Shown: positions 46,928 to 59,998, numbered from the stretch's first letter. The stretch is DNA of 64,000 bases from Cerioporus squamosus (GCA_022592435.1 JABYQS010000143.1:1-64000); one strand, 5' to 3'. The notes: generated by a model not told the origin, from the letters alone. A program made the numbers and translations.

Positions 46928-49900
46928 GTCTTCCGCTTCTCCACAGCAGCTGCCGCATATATACGCAACCCCTGCCGTTCATCGCTCGAGCGTTGACTTC
47001 CTCAGGGCCGAAGTCTTGGTGCGGCGACGGATATACTGGCTCCATGAAGGAATCGGTAGACGGTCCGCACGAAGTTGGCTTCTCGAAAGAACAAGGCACT
47101 ACTGACGCTGATAGACCGTACTGGCTGCACTGGATGTTATTGGTTAGGCACAAGGTCGAGACTTCGGGAGACGCACCTATGAACTCCGCCTGGACCAGTG
47201 GTGATCACGGGAGAGCCTGTTCCGCGCAGCATGATACAGCCCTGAACAGAGATGCGATGGCATATCTGGTGAGCAGAAAGATGTGGGCCTCGGATGAGGT
47301 GTTGGCGACGGGCGTGGTGGTTCAGAAAGCGCCAGTCTGTCTCGTCCCGCAGGAGCAGGTCCGGCTGGCAGTTCGTTCTGTCAGCGCTAGCTCCTAAAGT
47401 CCTCAAAAGTACGTACTGACACGTTTGTTCTGCTGTTTCTCGCTACTAGCAACCTACTATGGATCTTGCTAGAGACCTGGTGGGCCAGCAGACACGTACG
47501 TATGCACAGTCTGTCCCTCGTCACCCTGAACGCTGTAGAAACTGGGAAACTCAGCGTTGTTTTTCTTAAATGAGCAACCAGCCACGCACCTCATCTCGCT
47601 TTCGATGCGCGCGCATCCCCTGGAGGTTAGAACTAGACACCGGGGTCAGATGCTCGGGTGAACCTCGCGCCAGGGTAGCGCTATCCCACAGGCATGTTGC
47701 TAAGCTGCGCTTGTAGGTCCCTTCTCCCTCGAACGCACACTGACCGGTCGGGACCTCACATCTCGCGGCGATACGGAGAGCACTCTGGAAGCCGAGCGCC
47801 TCAATGTGCCTTAAGTTGAGCCACACTGAGGCAGTGAGGCATGCTTGCCCTTGACCGGGGTCCCGGTATTGAGGCCGGTTTGCAGGGTGGACTACGAGGC
47901 GGCGACGGTGAGCGAGCAACAACACGCCACATGAGCCGAGCTCGAAGGCCTGCGGCGTGATAGGAGAGACGGTCGCGACCACGTATCACAGCAATCGAGG
48001 ATAGGGAGCACGTCGTGTTCCTGCCCGTCTGGCTTGGGCCGCTTCCCCCCTCTCGTGTGATGATGGATCCGATTATGCGCTACCCATGACGCAAACAGAA
48101 CGTACCGGTTCACGGTTAACAGATGCCTCTCTGGGCGTACACGAGTAATGTACTCACTAGTATGCACATAGGTGCAGTCGATAGCAGCGACCCTCGTCTC
48201 AGCAACCGTCCCCCTACAGTATAGCCCGTACGTGCACCGTTAGCGTCGGTAGTAGTCTCCGAACGTCACTGTTGGAATAGCCGTATAGGCCGCACCGTGG
48301 CGCTGGGGAGCGGAAGTGCGATGCATGGGTAGCCTCGCAGTTTGCCAGGACGAGTGTTGGAAAAGCGATTCCACTGAGTAGAAGGATCTCAAGCAGGACG
48401 AGCAAGTCAACGTCGCGCAAGGGAAGGGGTAAGAGGTCAAGGAGCCCTGTAGGGGCAGGCGCCGGGCGCAAGCCATGTCGTCAAAGGCGGAAGCTACGTC
48501 AAGCCAGGAGGACGTTGATCGCCTTGACCCAGAAGTGAAGTTGCGAGAGGCGAGCAAGGGAAGATATGCGATGTTATGCGGTGATTCAACAGCGATGAGC
48601 TAGGATCGAATATCAGCATGAGACCCAACCATTCGCCGAAGCACTGTGACAATAAAAACCATACACAAGGTAGCCAGCACGTCGATGGTACTCTGATAAT
48701 GCGAAGCGCTACTTCATGCTCAACATAGGGCGAGCACAATCGACACTAAGACACGGGTCGATCATGTAGTATCGATAGACGCTCGACAGAGCGACCTCCT
48801 CCGCATATCCGCCAGCCAACAGCGTTCATCCAGGCAGGTTCTACAACGCTAGCGCAGTGCGAGCACGCGCACGACAGAGCAATAGGATCGGTTACGTGTC
48901 GAGAAGGGAGCGACTGCACTGACGCAAGCTAAAAACGGCGCGGACAAGCACATCGTGGACTCCCACGCCAGCCAATGCGAAGACAAGCCCAGCCACTTTA
49001 CACACCACAGAGCAAGCCAATGATGCTCCTGATCTCTTGCAAAGATCATAGAGCCCCCAAGGCCGCGCGGAGAAGGAGGAACAAGAAATATCGTCGAAGA
49101 CATACCTTGGTACGTCTGCGATACATTCAAACCCCGAGATACTGTATCTCGTTCAGCATCCCTGTCCCCCAACTTCATCTTGAGAGCAGTGCGGGCGAGA
49201 AGGCGGAAAGACGACGCAGTCCGGATCGCGGAAGTCCATTCAAAGCGGGAGATCTCGGCGACTTGATGCACATTCCCTCGACCGTTTCAGGTTTGCGGCA
49301 TGCGCACACCAGAACCCACGAGCTTCATGACATGAAAGACTTGGCCGATGTTTCGTGAAGCATACAGTCGTCCAGGATGAATAAAAAGCAGATGACTCCT
49401 CGAGCTCGGAAAGCGTAGTCGTGGTGGTCAAGTTCAAGAGCGTGCAGTTGCTTCGGGTTCTGCCGACATATCCGGAAGGCCAGGCGCCGGTCATTGGCAG
49501 GCGCAGGAATCCAACCTTTTCACGTTACGGTAAGGGCCAACTCCTAACCATGTCCGGAAGATGGTATACTAAGCCGTGCCGTTAGCCACCACTACCACCG
49601 CACTCATGTGATACCCAGGCCATGATGTAATTTGCATGCCAGCGAATGTTTATCGCTTACGACACACCCACATGTTCCAGGGGGACTGGGTCGTCCGCAT
49701 CTCGCTGTCATATTTCAGGCTCCCAGCGCAAGGAACATCACCTAGGCTAGATGTTCGGACGTACGGCGCGACGAGTTCTGGCGAGCAGTTTTCTCTCAGT
49801 CTGATGCCTGCAACTCAGTGCAGCATGTGAGGAGGGTTTCCCGACATGCGTCTCGAAACATCCGGCACCGTGTAGGAGCCTCGCTTACTCGTGCGTGCCT

Positions 49901-50137
49901 ACCGAAGGCGCCATCGTACTTACACCACGTTGTCTTATGCCATCGCTGCCAGGCCCGTCCGTGCGGTATGCTCCTTTGCTCGCGCCTAACTTTGAGCCCG
50001 CCCTGTGAGCAATAGATCCGTGAGACTGGCGGAATCGCGACTAGCCCAAGACCACTCTCGGACTCCTGAGCATAGCAAATGTCGGGTCGACTACACTGCT
50101 CGATATCCCACCATAAATAGCACAGGGTGAACGCTAA
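46928..50137. other. about 3.2 kb without recognised gene
   Basis: Between the PKS relic and DUF6534 copy 5. Several frames of 60-140 codons occur on both strands (for example minus 49271-48849, plus 46993-47397) but none was recognised and none shows consistent splicing. It resembles decayed DNA, perhaps including old transposon or gene fragments. Confidence 0.4.
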
Positions 50138-52158
50138 TCATGGAAGCTCTCCACCTTTCATGCCGTGCATGACCTTCATGTCGAAGACCTCGGGGTCTCC
50201 TTCAGTGACGGGGTTTCCCGAGTCCGCGTGGACTATTGTCTGCCTGGTAACCTCGATCTTGCAAAATGCACAGTGCCGTTAAGAGCGCATTCTAAGGATG
50301 ACGGCGTATATGTACGCACAACAGGACTATGGGCCGTTGGCAGCGAGTATTGTATGCCGCGACTGCCGGACGAGTTGAACATCCCAGTCTTGCTAGCGAA
50401 TGTGCCCCGGATATAGGATCGTGAATTCAGAGAGCCCAAGAAGGAGTTCGCGTACACTACAACCAGGACGGTCAGCTGTGTCTCTCTAACACCGAGGAGA
50501 CAGGAATCCCACGCTTAGTCTGTATCGCAAAGAATCCGAGGAAAATCAGGCTGTCTTTCTGACAAGCAAACTGCGGGAAAGCTTAGTCTCAATGCCGCCT
50601 TGATCTAGCGTGCAGATTCTCCTACATACCATAATGACGCATATCATCGACGCCGTCCTACAACGTGAGCGTGGTCAGTTGAGCGTCCGACCTCATCTCG
50701 ACCAATGCGATTCACCCAGTGAGTGCCCCGGTGTTGACTGTGTACAAGAGGATCTTGTTGACCATGTTGTTCGATTGCTGCCTAGACAAACTATCGATCA
50801 ATGCATCCTCGGGTCCGGAAGACGAACTCACTGATAGAGGCTTCCGTTCTCCCAGAGGCTACCGCGTTTGAGATAGTATGTGAGGGTCAATGCCACGAGG
50901 ATATCCACAAGTGCCGCACAGCCGAGGCCGCAGCTGACGGTGGCCTGTATACTGGTCGGTCTTCGTTCTGAGAGCGACCAGAACAGAAGGACTCACCAGG
51001 CCGGTTGGCAGGGCCCGAAGCCTGACCCAATCTGGGATCATGTACGATAGTGCCGCCGACCCTTTCAAGTAAAGTCAACCTAGAGATCGGAGGAGGGGAG
51101 AGGATCTATCAGCAGGCATACCTATACCGAACCCTGAAGACCCATGCGGAAGTGCTGTCAGCGGGCATGACCGGCATACTCGATCGACTTGTACGAACCT
51201 ATTCGAGCTAAAGTCAAGAAGACCTGGAGCACACACCCGTCAGCCATCAGTTCGCGCCGACAGCGAGATGCGCACGATGGTGATAGTCCACAGTACTGCT
51301 TTGCCGCTGACTGAAGCCAGTGTTCAGTGTAGCTTCGACCGCATAACGCGGAAACTGAACCGGTACGGACCTATCCAGACTCTCCATATGTAGTAGCTGC
51401 GGCGCACTCCTCAGCAAATTTCGAGAAACGAGCTGCTCTCAGCCTTACCCTTGCACGCACAGGCCAACCAGTACCTGTCGAAGGGACATGAATATTGAAC
51501 GCGGACCCGCACCTCGAGGGAACGACGTACGCTACAGAGCACCGCTGCCTAGCCAGAGTAACGCAGCCACGGTCAGAAGGGACCAAGCGAAGGCAGTTTG
51601 TGCTCACTCCGACTCCCCTTGACATGCGGAAGACATCAGTTCGATTATGTCAGGCAAGAGTCCGAGGATACAAGGCTCACCAATCGACCCGTACGAAGTT
51701 CAGAATATCGCCGAAGCCAGATACCAGATATCCGTAGATAAATTTGATGCAGAACGCCGTGTGTAGCGTCTCCATGAACCTTTAATTGACCGAGGGGAAG
51801 AGTGAGATGAATGCCGATGTATCGCAAGTGACAATCAGCTAACCACACCGCGAATACCTGCGTGCCAGATGTGAGTGCTCCTGAGAAATACATCGTGAGT
51901 AGAGAAGCATGTAACGTACCAGCAACTTCAAGGATGGGCCGTCCTGGTTCGACTGTTGGGAGTATATGAAGGTCTGCAAGGTCGTCATCCCGTACAGGCT
52001 GCTTGGAGACTCAGAAAGGGCGCTTGTACTTCCGCAGCACGCGAAGGAGACTACACGCACATGCACGCCACAAAGATCGTGATCAGCACGCCGCCCATGA
52101 CATCCTCCGCGGGGTTTTTGGGTATTGAAAGGAATACGGTGGGTGTTGCGTTGCTCAT
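50138..52158 (-). CDS. DUF6534 membrane protein, copy 5 (divergent)
   Basis: Start ATG 52156-52158: MSNATPTVFLSIPKNPAED, then TM1 (MGGVLITIFVAC). The next exon joins in phase as LYGMTTLQTFIYSQQSNQDG and PSLKLL, followed by FMETLHTAFCIKFIYGYLV and DILNFVRVDW. The middle (51600-50900) was followed only roughly. The C-terminal domain is clear: SNNMVNKILLYTVNTGALTG, DSLIFLGFFAIQTK, VYANSFLGSLNSRSYIRG. A last splice (donor gtgcgt, acceptor gcaag, near 50320-50260) leads to IEVTRQTIVHADSGNPVTEG and a Met/Lys-rich end with TGA at 50138-50140; without it the frame would stop at 50233. This copy belongs to the TTLQTYIY-like subgroup, distinct from the others. It may be intact, but the central exons should be checked. 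Confidence 0.65.
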
Positions 52159-52260
52159 GACAGTGCTGGTGAGAGGCGGACGGGAAGAGAGCAGGACGAC
52201 GAGGCTGCACTGTCCAGAGCTCGGAGGAGCTGAGAAGGAGCGGCGTAGTTAACGGTGCCC

Positions 52261-52365
52261 CCATTGATGGAGAAGCCGAGCAAAACGCTCACAGCCGGAA
52301 GGGGTGCAGACCAACCTTACGAAATGCAGGCGGACGGGCGGATCTGATTTTGACCGGATGATGGT
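52261..52365 (-). repeat. short block shared with the lipase relic at 22.6 kb
   Basis: About 80-100 bp resemble 22600-22680: both contain an aacgctcacagcc block, then a gtgcagac-aaccttac block, then a gcgg-acgggcg block, in the same order with comparable spacing. It is probably the 3' remnant of another copy of the decayed hydrolase region, lying 100 bp upstream of DUF6534 copy 5. No coding function. Confidence 0.4.
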
Positions 52366-53225
52366 CTTCGTAGCGGCATGCCCAGGCCGAGGGAGCTACT
52401 GTGAAAGGGAGTTGAGCGTAAGTTTCGCAGGGAGGATTCGGAGATAAGGGTGCTCATCTGGTGCACTGTCTTCCGCACTATCTTCATGTGTTCGTGTGGG
52501 ACTAGCCTGTGTTCGCCGCTCGCTCAATCTGTCAATGGGGAGACAGTTGAGATGATGGGCACGCTCGAGGTCACTGAACACCGGCGTTCCGTCACATCGT
52601 GGCTCGACTTCGGCCAGATTACCTGTGTATCTCTGCATCTGATGTAGGGATGGGAAGTGTGTCGTTGCAGAGCGGCTCCTCGGAGTCGAAGAGGTCTGGT
52701 ATCCGAGGCGCTTCCAAGGTTCTAACCCAGCTTCGGCAGTTACCGGACAACTGCAGCGGCATGCATAGTACGGGATCTCTTGAGGACCTCAGGCTTCTTA
52801 TGCCACTGTTGGACTAGTACTGATTTGGTCCCTGTTCTCAATTCTGGAGCTCTGAAACGTCTCGCGAAAACCCAAGTCGTCGAGTACTCGTTCTGGATGG
52901 AGGAAAAGCCTTTACGAGAACGGCAGCTATACTGAAAGCCTTCCAGAAAAATAGATAACCGATATAGACATGAAACATATTGGACCAAGACAGGAACTCA
53001 TACGGGAATCGGAGAGCTGGCCGCGCAGAGACATCGTGTTCTTGCAGATCAACAGTACATATTGTCAGCCTCGGTAGCCTGAGCAGGGGAAGCCTGGTCG
53101 ACATGGGCCGAAGTAGTATGGCAGACTCCCGCTATCAGCTGTCTTTCGGCTGTCGTATTCGAAACGGTATATCAGTCGCGTCGAACTGAGCAACTACAAT
53201 GCGCAGTGACTCACCGGCCGACATA

Positions 53226-55428
53226 TTATTCGGACTGTGCTGAGTTGTGGAGAGCGTCCTCCCGATTTTCCGCCGTGTATGGGACCGCTAGAAGCTGCGG
53301 TTTGGCCGACAGCTCGAGTACCACGGATTCGAACGATGATGCTGTGTTGGCCTGTATGATGCAGGTCGTCATGCTATTGAAATCTTGGAAGCTGTAAGGA
53401 CATGCACCCACCGAAGCCTCTACGTGCACTCCTCGAAGTACGGTCGGGCTCTCGGATTGGCCGTCAAGACCGGGGTGAGAGGTCTCTATGTATACGCCTG
53501 AGATTTTGGCCTTGAGGGCCTCCCGGGAGTTCAGTCTAAGGGTTGCGCTCGTGAGAACCTACGAAGAGATTGACGAGTCCAGTTTACTTACGCGGCCATG
53601 AGAGAGTTTGAGTAGACTAGGCATGGATTAGATGAGGCATGTCTTTTCTGATGATGGAGTACACGTACTTTTGAGAGCGGTTATCCCAATGCCGATGTAC
53701 ACCATGTCGTCGGGACGGGACAAGGACTCCAGAACAATCAATCAGGAGTTTGCCTGGCCATGGGTAGTGGTAGGAGACTCACGAAAAACATATACAGGAA
53801 GTTGAATACACTGGAGAACGTCAAGTATGTGAAATGTTGATGCACGGGCACAAAAGGGCGTGACGTGCCTTGTCAAAAAGCCTGTAACAGAGCGATGAGG
53901 GTGGAACGGAGGGAGGGATCTGAGCCCACTGACCTGTATTTATGGTGTACATGATCATCACATCGATCATGGCATTGGTACTGTGCTCATTGGCGTTAGC
54001 TAATTCTGCTCCGCCCACAGTATGGTTACCGTCGCACCGTTTGATTCCCTTTCGGCTTCGACATAGAGCGTATATCAATACTGTGGTCAACAGGACGTCC
54101 TCGGCAAGTGATATGGCCGCCGCAGTTGAGATTAGCCACTAAACGCATGCAGTGAGGCATGGGCAGGTGCAGAGCGAAGATGAAGCATCGATGAAGACTC
54201 ACGGTGACATGCTTGAATGATTCGTAATCTTCGACTTCAAACCTAGCGAAGTCATCAAGCATATCATTCGGTGTACGTCAAGCGCGGCGAGCTTACGTTT
54301 CTACGGTGGCAGCTGGTAGGAGAGCCGTTAGTAGACATACACATTAGAGTACACGGAGACTCACCGACAAAGAAGCCTGCAGCATGGTGCGCGCCTTAAA
54401 TTAGTGAACTATCATGATAAATTCAAGCGGTATACGTGCCGAGTTCACAGATCGTCAAAACCACCTGGAACGAGATCTGAATCAGGTCGCAATAGCGTAT
54501 GGAGACTTGCAGGCTCACCACCACAGCAACTACGGCCCTATAGCGAGGTCCAACTGAGATACGAAACCGTCAGCTGCGCATATATACCAAACTGATGAGT
54601 TGACGGAACGCACAGATATAGACCCGACGTGCGAAGAAGCTTTCAAGAGTCTGGTCAGCTTCTTCATACACATGGACAGAATATCACGGACCTCTGAGTT
54701 ACGGCTATGGTTACACCCTATACAGGTGTTGTGCTTAGCAAGGAGTGGCGAAGTAACATCGTATACGAGTGCAGATGACTAACCGACACTGCAGGAATAG
54801 CCTAACCGTCACATCAGCCAGCCACCACTTGAGCGGGAACATTGATCTCTCACATTCATTGACCTAGATGCATACGATCAGCATCTTCGGGAAGCGCATT
54901 ATGCCTGTTCACGTACCATACGCCAACCAAAAGGACAGTAGGCTGGAAATAGTAAGTGATCAAGTAGTAGTAGCTGGCTGGAGTGAGAAAGGATGAAAAA
55001 GACATATGAGCATATCGCACCACGTATGCATTGTCATAATTGAAACGAGGGTCTCCAGCAGGCTGTCACCCAGCTGTAAGTGCACGGTCAAAGCTACCAT
55101 CCCACAGCAGCACTCACAGTACGCAGGTGACCTTGATAAGATGTATGAGTCAAAACTTGAGCAGAGCCGTACAACGGTCGCGTACCATTGCCTTCAAGAC
55201 CATCGGATCGTCGATATAAGTGCGAAAGTACCTGTATATCTGGTGAAGAGTGACCCCATAGAGGCTATGAATCATTTTGTGAGCGCATGCCATAGGTTAT
55301 AGCGAGGTGAACACGAACATCAAGCTCACAAAAGTACCAATGAGTACCGCACCATAGGTACTGTCCAACGAGGGGACCTGCAGAAACGGGTGAGAAGCGA
55401 GGGACGAGGAGGGATCCGACGCGGCCAT
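53226..55428 (-). CDS. DUF6534 membrane protein, copy 6
   Basis: Start ATG 55426-55428: MAASDPSSSLASHPFLQVPS, then LDSTYGAVLIGTFVSLM (TM1). Further exons: LYGVTLHQIYRYFRTYIDD, ETLVSIMTMHT, YYYLITYYFQPTVLL, FARFEVEDYESFKHVT, ISTAAAISLAEDVLL, TTVLIYALCRSRKGIKR, NAMIDVMIMYTINTG, VFNFLYMFF, DDMVYIGIGITALKS and VYSNSLMAALNSREALKAK. The tail (ASSFESVVLELSAKPQLLAV, ending HNSAQSE at 53226) matches the tail of copy 7 (ESMVLEISGKSQLV) in position and sequence, so copies 6 and 7 form a subgroup. No frameshift or stop was noticed in the parts followed. It is transcribed toward copy 5 on the same strand with a gap of about 1.1 kb, and away from copy 7. Confidence 0.75.
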
Positions 55429-57701
55429 AGCTAGTTGAGGGATGCTACGGAAGGCGAGTATGCGCAGGAGATTATAATGTGTCTTGAGAAGCGCGCAAGG
55501 GGCCGTGCAACATACTTTCGCAACTGCCAAAACCGCACGATGGACGCAGCATGATATCAAACATAACGCCAAAGGCTCTACTCAGGGTATCTCGTTGCCC
55601 GAGTGAGCGATATCGGAAGCACGTAAGCGATGGCTAGGCTCATACCATGTACTGCAGCCTGCTGACGAGAGAAGAGGTATCTGGTCCCTCCGAGATGCAA
55701 CCAAATAGATCGGTCCGCCGCACAGAAGGTACCCTTTACCAAGAAGAGAGCGTTAACAGAGTACAAAGACAGCGAGGATGGCATATGAAATCGAAGGCAC
55801 TCACTGGAAAATTCGCCGAAATATCCAAGGCATGCTGGCCGACCGGAGTCCCCACATCGGGAAGGACGCGATGTGTTGATAACTGAGAAGATGTACCAGG
55901 TAGAGGTGTGGTAGAAGATCCGGTCGACAGCGGCGACGAGACAGAGATGCTGTTTCCCGCCCATTCGGAGCAACCGTGCGCATTCAAGATACCGCTCAAA
56001 GTCCGCGTGTCTTCGCAGGTCTCGTCGGTGATACTTGACGGCCTATACCTTCTGTAAGCGGAGACCATGGTCTCCTATCAGGTACGGCTCATCTTGTACG
56101 GCTGAGGGGCACCATAAAGACAAGACAATGCCCTGTTGGTAGTTTGATGCTTCGACCAGGCTGTACGCATGAGAGGAATCTGCCAGGTGCGCGATTTGGT
56201 TTGCCAGTGCCAGTAGATCTAGTTGCGACGGAGCCTGTCTTCTGGTTCGGTCCCATCAGTGAGTCCAATGTTACCAAATATGCTCAAGCATATGTGACTG
56301 ACCAGGTGCCGATTCAGTCTGGACTTAGGACTGGCCCGAGAACGAGCGAGAGGAGGAGAGGAGGAGGCAGGAATTCCGTGGCGTCTATCAAGGGGCGTGC
56401 GAATCCACTTCAGCACTCCCCTCCCTCCACGAGTGACTGGCAGCAGTTGACCTACTGGGACTACTGCTAGGTCGCCACGCTGTCATAGATCTGCCTTCCC
56501 TTGAGCACCTTCAGTCTGTTCAAGTTACTCAAGGGAGTTAACTGGAGGTCTTCCTCGAACTAGTATGCTCGTGGCCTCTCTCCGGTACTTATATCGGGAC
56601 GACCGACGGGGGCAAGGTCGGTCGTCGCACAACTCGCACTTGTGTGAGAGAATTGAAGAGTCTGTCACCGACCCGTTCGGAATCAGCTCCCATCGACACC
56701 CTGGGAACGCCAGATATATGTCGTCGCTGACACGTCGTTTTCTCCACACTCTTTGGCGCAGTAGACTCTTCGCCAGCTTGACCCCCGCGCCCAGTGAGTC
56801 CGCAGGTATCCGTCCAGATAGATCACTCATATAGGCTCTCATAGATACTCAGTCAACACACCACCACTTCCCGCGTACCCTCACGACACTGATCCCGCAA
56901 CTGATGGCGCTAATAGCTCGCGACATGCTTCAGACACCGCCGTCGACCATGGCGGAGACCCCTCCGACGGGATCAACGCCCCTGTTCCTTCCCCAGCTAT
57001 CAGCCTGAGACGACGCCCTCGGAGGAGCTCTTGTTGGGCAGAAGCATCAGTATGAGCAGATTCATCCATGATCAAAATCGCAGGCGATGTGGTCTGCCAT
57101 GTCCTCAGGATGACTGCCATTGCGGGAACAAATATCTCAATTGCAACTCGGACCCCAGCCCAGTGCCGACATTCTAGGGAGATTCCTCACCACTTGAATC
57201 TTTGCAATGTGCTTCGTGTTGGCCCACTACGTCGGGCGCCACGTCAAGTACTTGCCCTAGTTGCCGTAGGATGCATGCCCCAGAAGATAGACCGCTCAAT
57301 ACTTTCCATATCTCCAGGATGTGCGGCTCGCCCACATGTTCGGACCTCGAACAGCTGGATCGAAATCGAGGATGGTGAGTCTTGTCTGTTGCATTCGGAC
57401 CTTTTTCGAAGCGTCTTCACATCCCACATATCAAAACAGTGATTCTTCTTCGGCGCTGGGATGCTTCTCCTACGAGCGCGGTGTGGAGGTGTTCTCTGCT
57501 CCTGCGCTATGTCAGGATGCGCTCGCTCTGAAGCCAACATGTTCACGGATCTCCCCTCCAAAATCAAAATTCCCGCTGTGGGTGGCCATGAGATGGCTAT
57601 GAGCGCGCGGCGCCCGCCTCTGAAGTGGATCCGAGTAGAGGGTATATGTGGGGTCGGCCTCACCCCCCTCTGCGCACGGTTTACCCGCGACGATAGACAA
57701 G
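55429..57701. other. about 2.3 kb between divergent DUF6534 genes
   Basis: No gene recognised. Minus-strand frames at 55973-55578 and 56068-55736 and plus-strand frames at 57321-57994 are open but unlike any family known to me. The stretch contains the 5' flanks of copies 6 and 7, which are transcribed away from each other. Confidence 0.4.
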
Positions 57702-59998
57702 ATGGCAGCGCCACCGAGCTCTACGGATACAGCGACGCCCCCGCTCAACCCTCTCACGCTGCCCCCCCTGGTCCCCGCTTTGGACAATACCTTTGGCGCG
57801 GTTCTCATTGGGACCTTCATAGCCCTTATGTGAGTGCCGATTGTATGAGGAAGTCGCTCTCAGTGCTCTGCCTGACGAGGGGAACACAGACTATACGGGC
57901 TCACACTGCATCAGTCATATCGATATTTCCGCATGTACCCAGGGGACCCAAAGATCCTGAAGAGCCTGGTATGTGTTTCGCGATGGGTATGTAGCTCTGC
58001 AGTACAGCTCATTATATGACTTCCGCAGGTTGTCGTCGTTTTGTGAGTGAACCTGATCGCACAAGTCGACAAATGACTCAAGGGACATCCTGCAGGGTGC
58101 TAGAAACCCTGACCTCAATCATGACAATGCACAGCTGGTTAGTCCCGTCCCCATTGGAGGCGCTGCCCGGCAGAGAACTGACTTTGCTCAGCTATTACTA
58201 CCTCGTCACAAACTACTTCGATCCTCGGGCTCTCCTTCGCGGCACTTGGTGAGCTGTGGCGTCCTCGCATCACTCGCTTTGAGCTCATGCGTCCAACAGG
58301 TCAATCAATGTAAGCCACGACCTGACCTTCAGATTGGTCCGCGTGCTCATTGTGTTCCCTGACAGGCCATGCCTCTAGTCGCCGTAAGCGACGCCGCCGT
58401 CTATGGTAGGATCCAGGACTGACCGACGGTTCTTCTGCGCAGGGCTTTGTTATGACCGCGAGTCAGAGGTATGGACTACCCTATCCTGAGTCCTCGTTAC
58501 CTTCTTCCTCGTCTCTTATCCACTCTTGAATTCGCAGCTTTTTCGCTCGTAGGGTGTACATCAGTGAGTACTGCCGTGCATGGAAGAACCTGATGTTTTA
58601 CTGGACTGACATATCATCCAGTGGGCGTCCGGTATAGGATAGTTGTTGGAGTGGCAGTGAGTATCGACCCTTACCTTGCCTGCGAACTCTGTCTGACCTG
58701 GACGCATCCCCGCCAGGTAATTCTATGCGTTTTGGAACTAGGCAAGCCGTGGCATTTCGATCTTCGTCTTTCACTCTCCCTAACAACGTGTTCTATGGTG
58801 CTCGTATCAAGGATTCTTCGGAGGTATGTCAGAGCACGATCCACGATGTCACAGCCAACTCTGACCAGCTCCTAGCCGCCACCGCAGAAGCGTGAGTCCG
58901 CATCGTCTCCCGCAGCGAGCCCACCGCTGAATGGGTCGTCCTCACGCAGCTTCATCATCCCGTCGTTCCAAGGCTTCAAGCACGTTACCGTACGCTCTTA
59001 TTCGCACCACGACCTGTACTCTCTACGAACTCACTTCTAGTGGCTGGTCTCCACCGGCTCGACAATGGCGGTCACCGCGGACATCTTGCTCACGATCGCC
59101 CTCATCCACATCCTTCGTCGCAGCAGGACTGGTGTCAAGCGGTAGGCCTCCCGCCTCACCCGTTCCGTCGAGAAGCTCATCGCGATGCAGTACCGACTCG
59201 ATGCTCGATGTCATGATCATGTACTCTATCAATACAGGTGCGAAGTATGTCGTGTTGCTCCTGTTCGTCTCACTGACTGGGATTGAATTGACGGTCGTAG
59301 GCTTCCTGACGGGGTGAGTGCCCTCCACACATCATACGCAGATGCGACGTCCACGACTGAACGGTCATGTTTCCGACCACCAGTGTCTTCAATCTGCTGT
59401 CGCTGCTCTTCGTGCGTGTTACCCCTCCGCGTCTCTTCCCGTCATCATTGACAGTGCTTCATTAGGCCTTCACCCGTCCCGGAGACCTGATCTACATCGG
59501 CTTCGGCATCCCCGGCACCAAGAGTAAGTCCCACACTCCCCCGGGGGCGTGAACTGTGCTGACAGCTGCATACTCCTAGTGTACGCGAACACCCTCATGG
59601 CTGCGTGAGTGTCCTACGACCTCCTCGCGCATACATGCACGAACCTATCTGACCTCCGACGTCCAGCCTGAACTCCCGGAAATCCCTCGCAGCGAAGTGC
59701 TCGGGCCCCTTCATCGAGACTTCGCCCTTCGGCTTCAGCATCGACCCGAGCACCCCAGAGGACTCGGGAATCATGATGACCCCTCCGCGCGTGCGTGTCA
59801 ACACTCGGTGAGCCCAGCCCGCCTCGCTTGTTTCGTTGTTTCGTGTCCTGAAGCTGAGCAACTGCGCGGCGACAGGTCGACCCGACGGCGACCACCGAGT
59901 CGATGGTCCTCGAGATCTCCGGCAAGTCTCAGCTTGTGCGCGCCGTGTCCGAGTCGGTAGAGGATATCCACGCGGATATCGAGCGAGCCGGCAAGTGA
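57702..59998 (+). CDS. DUF6534 membrane protein, copy 7
   Basis: ATG 57702 starts MAAPPSSTDTATPPLNP and TM1 (LVPALDNTFGAVLIGTFIAL); exon 1 ends at 57829. The next exon gives LYGLTLHQSYRYFRMYPGD and PKILKSL, then VLETLTSIMTMHS spliced in phase to YYYLVTNYFDPRALL. Many tiny exons follow (SIN, AMPLVA, GFVMTASQS, FFARRVY). The C-terminal half has WLVSTGSTMAVTADILLTIA, IHILRRSRTGVKR, DSMLDVMIMYSINTG, GDLIYIGFGIPGTK, VYANTLMAALNSRKSLAAK and a tail with ETSPFGFSIDPSTPEDSG and ESMVLEISGKSQLVRAVSES, ending GK at TGA 59996-59998. The many exons of only 3-10 codons are typical for the family. No lesion seen; probably functional. Its closest relative here is copy 6. Confidence 0.82.

Noticed and set aside
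48494..48739. Faint similarity between frames near 48.6 kb and 61.15 kb (a tatcagcatgag/catcagcatgag block)
   Set aside because: The shared stretch is only about a dozen bases with loose similarity around it. Not enough to call a dispersed repeat without an alignment.
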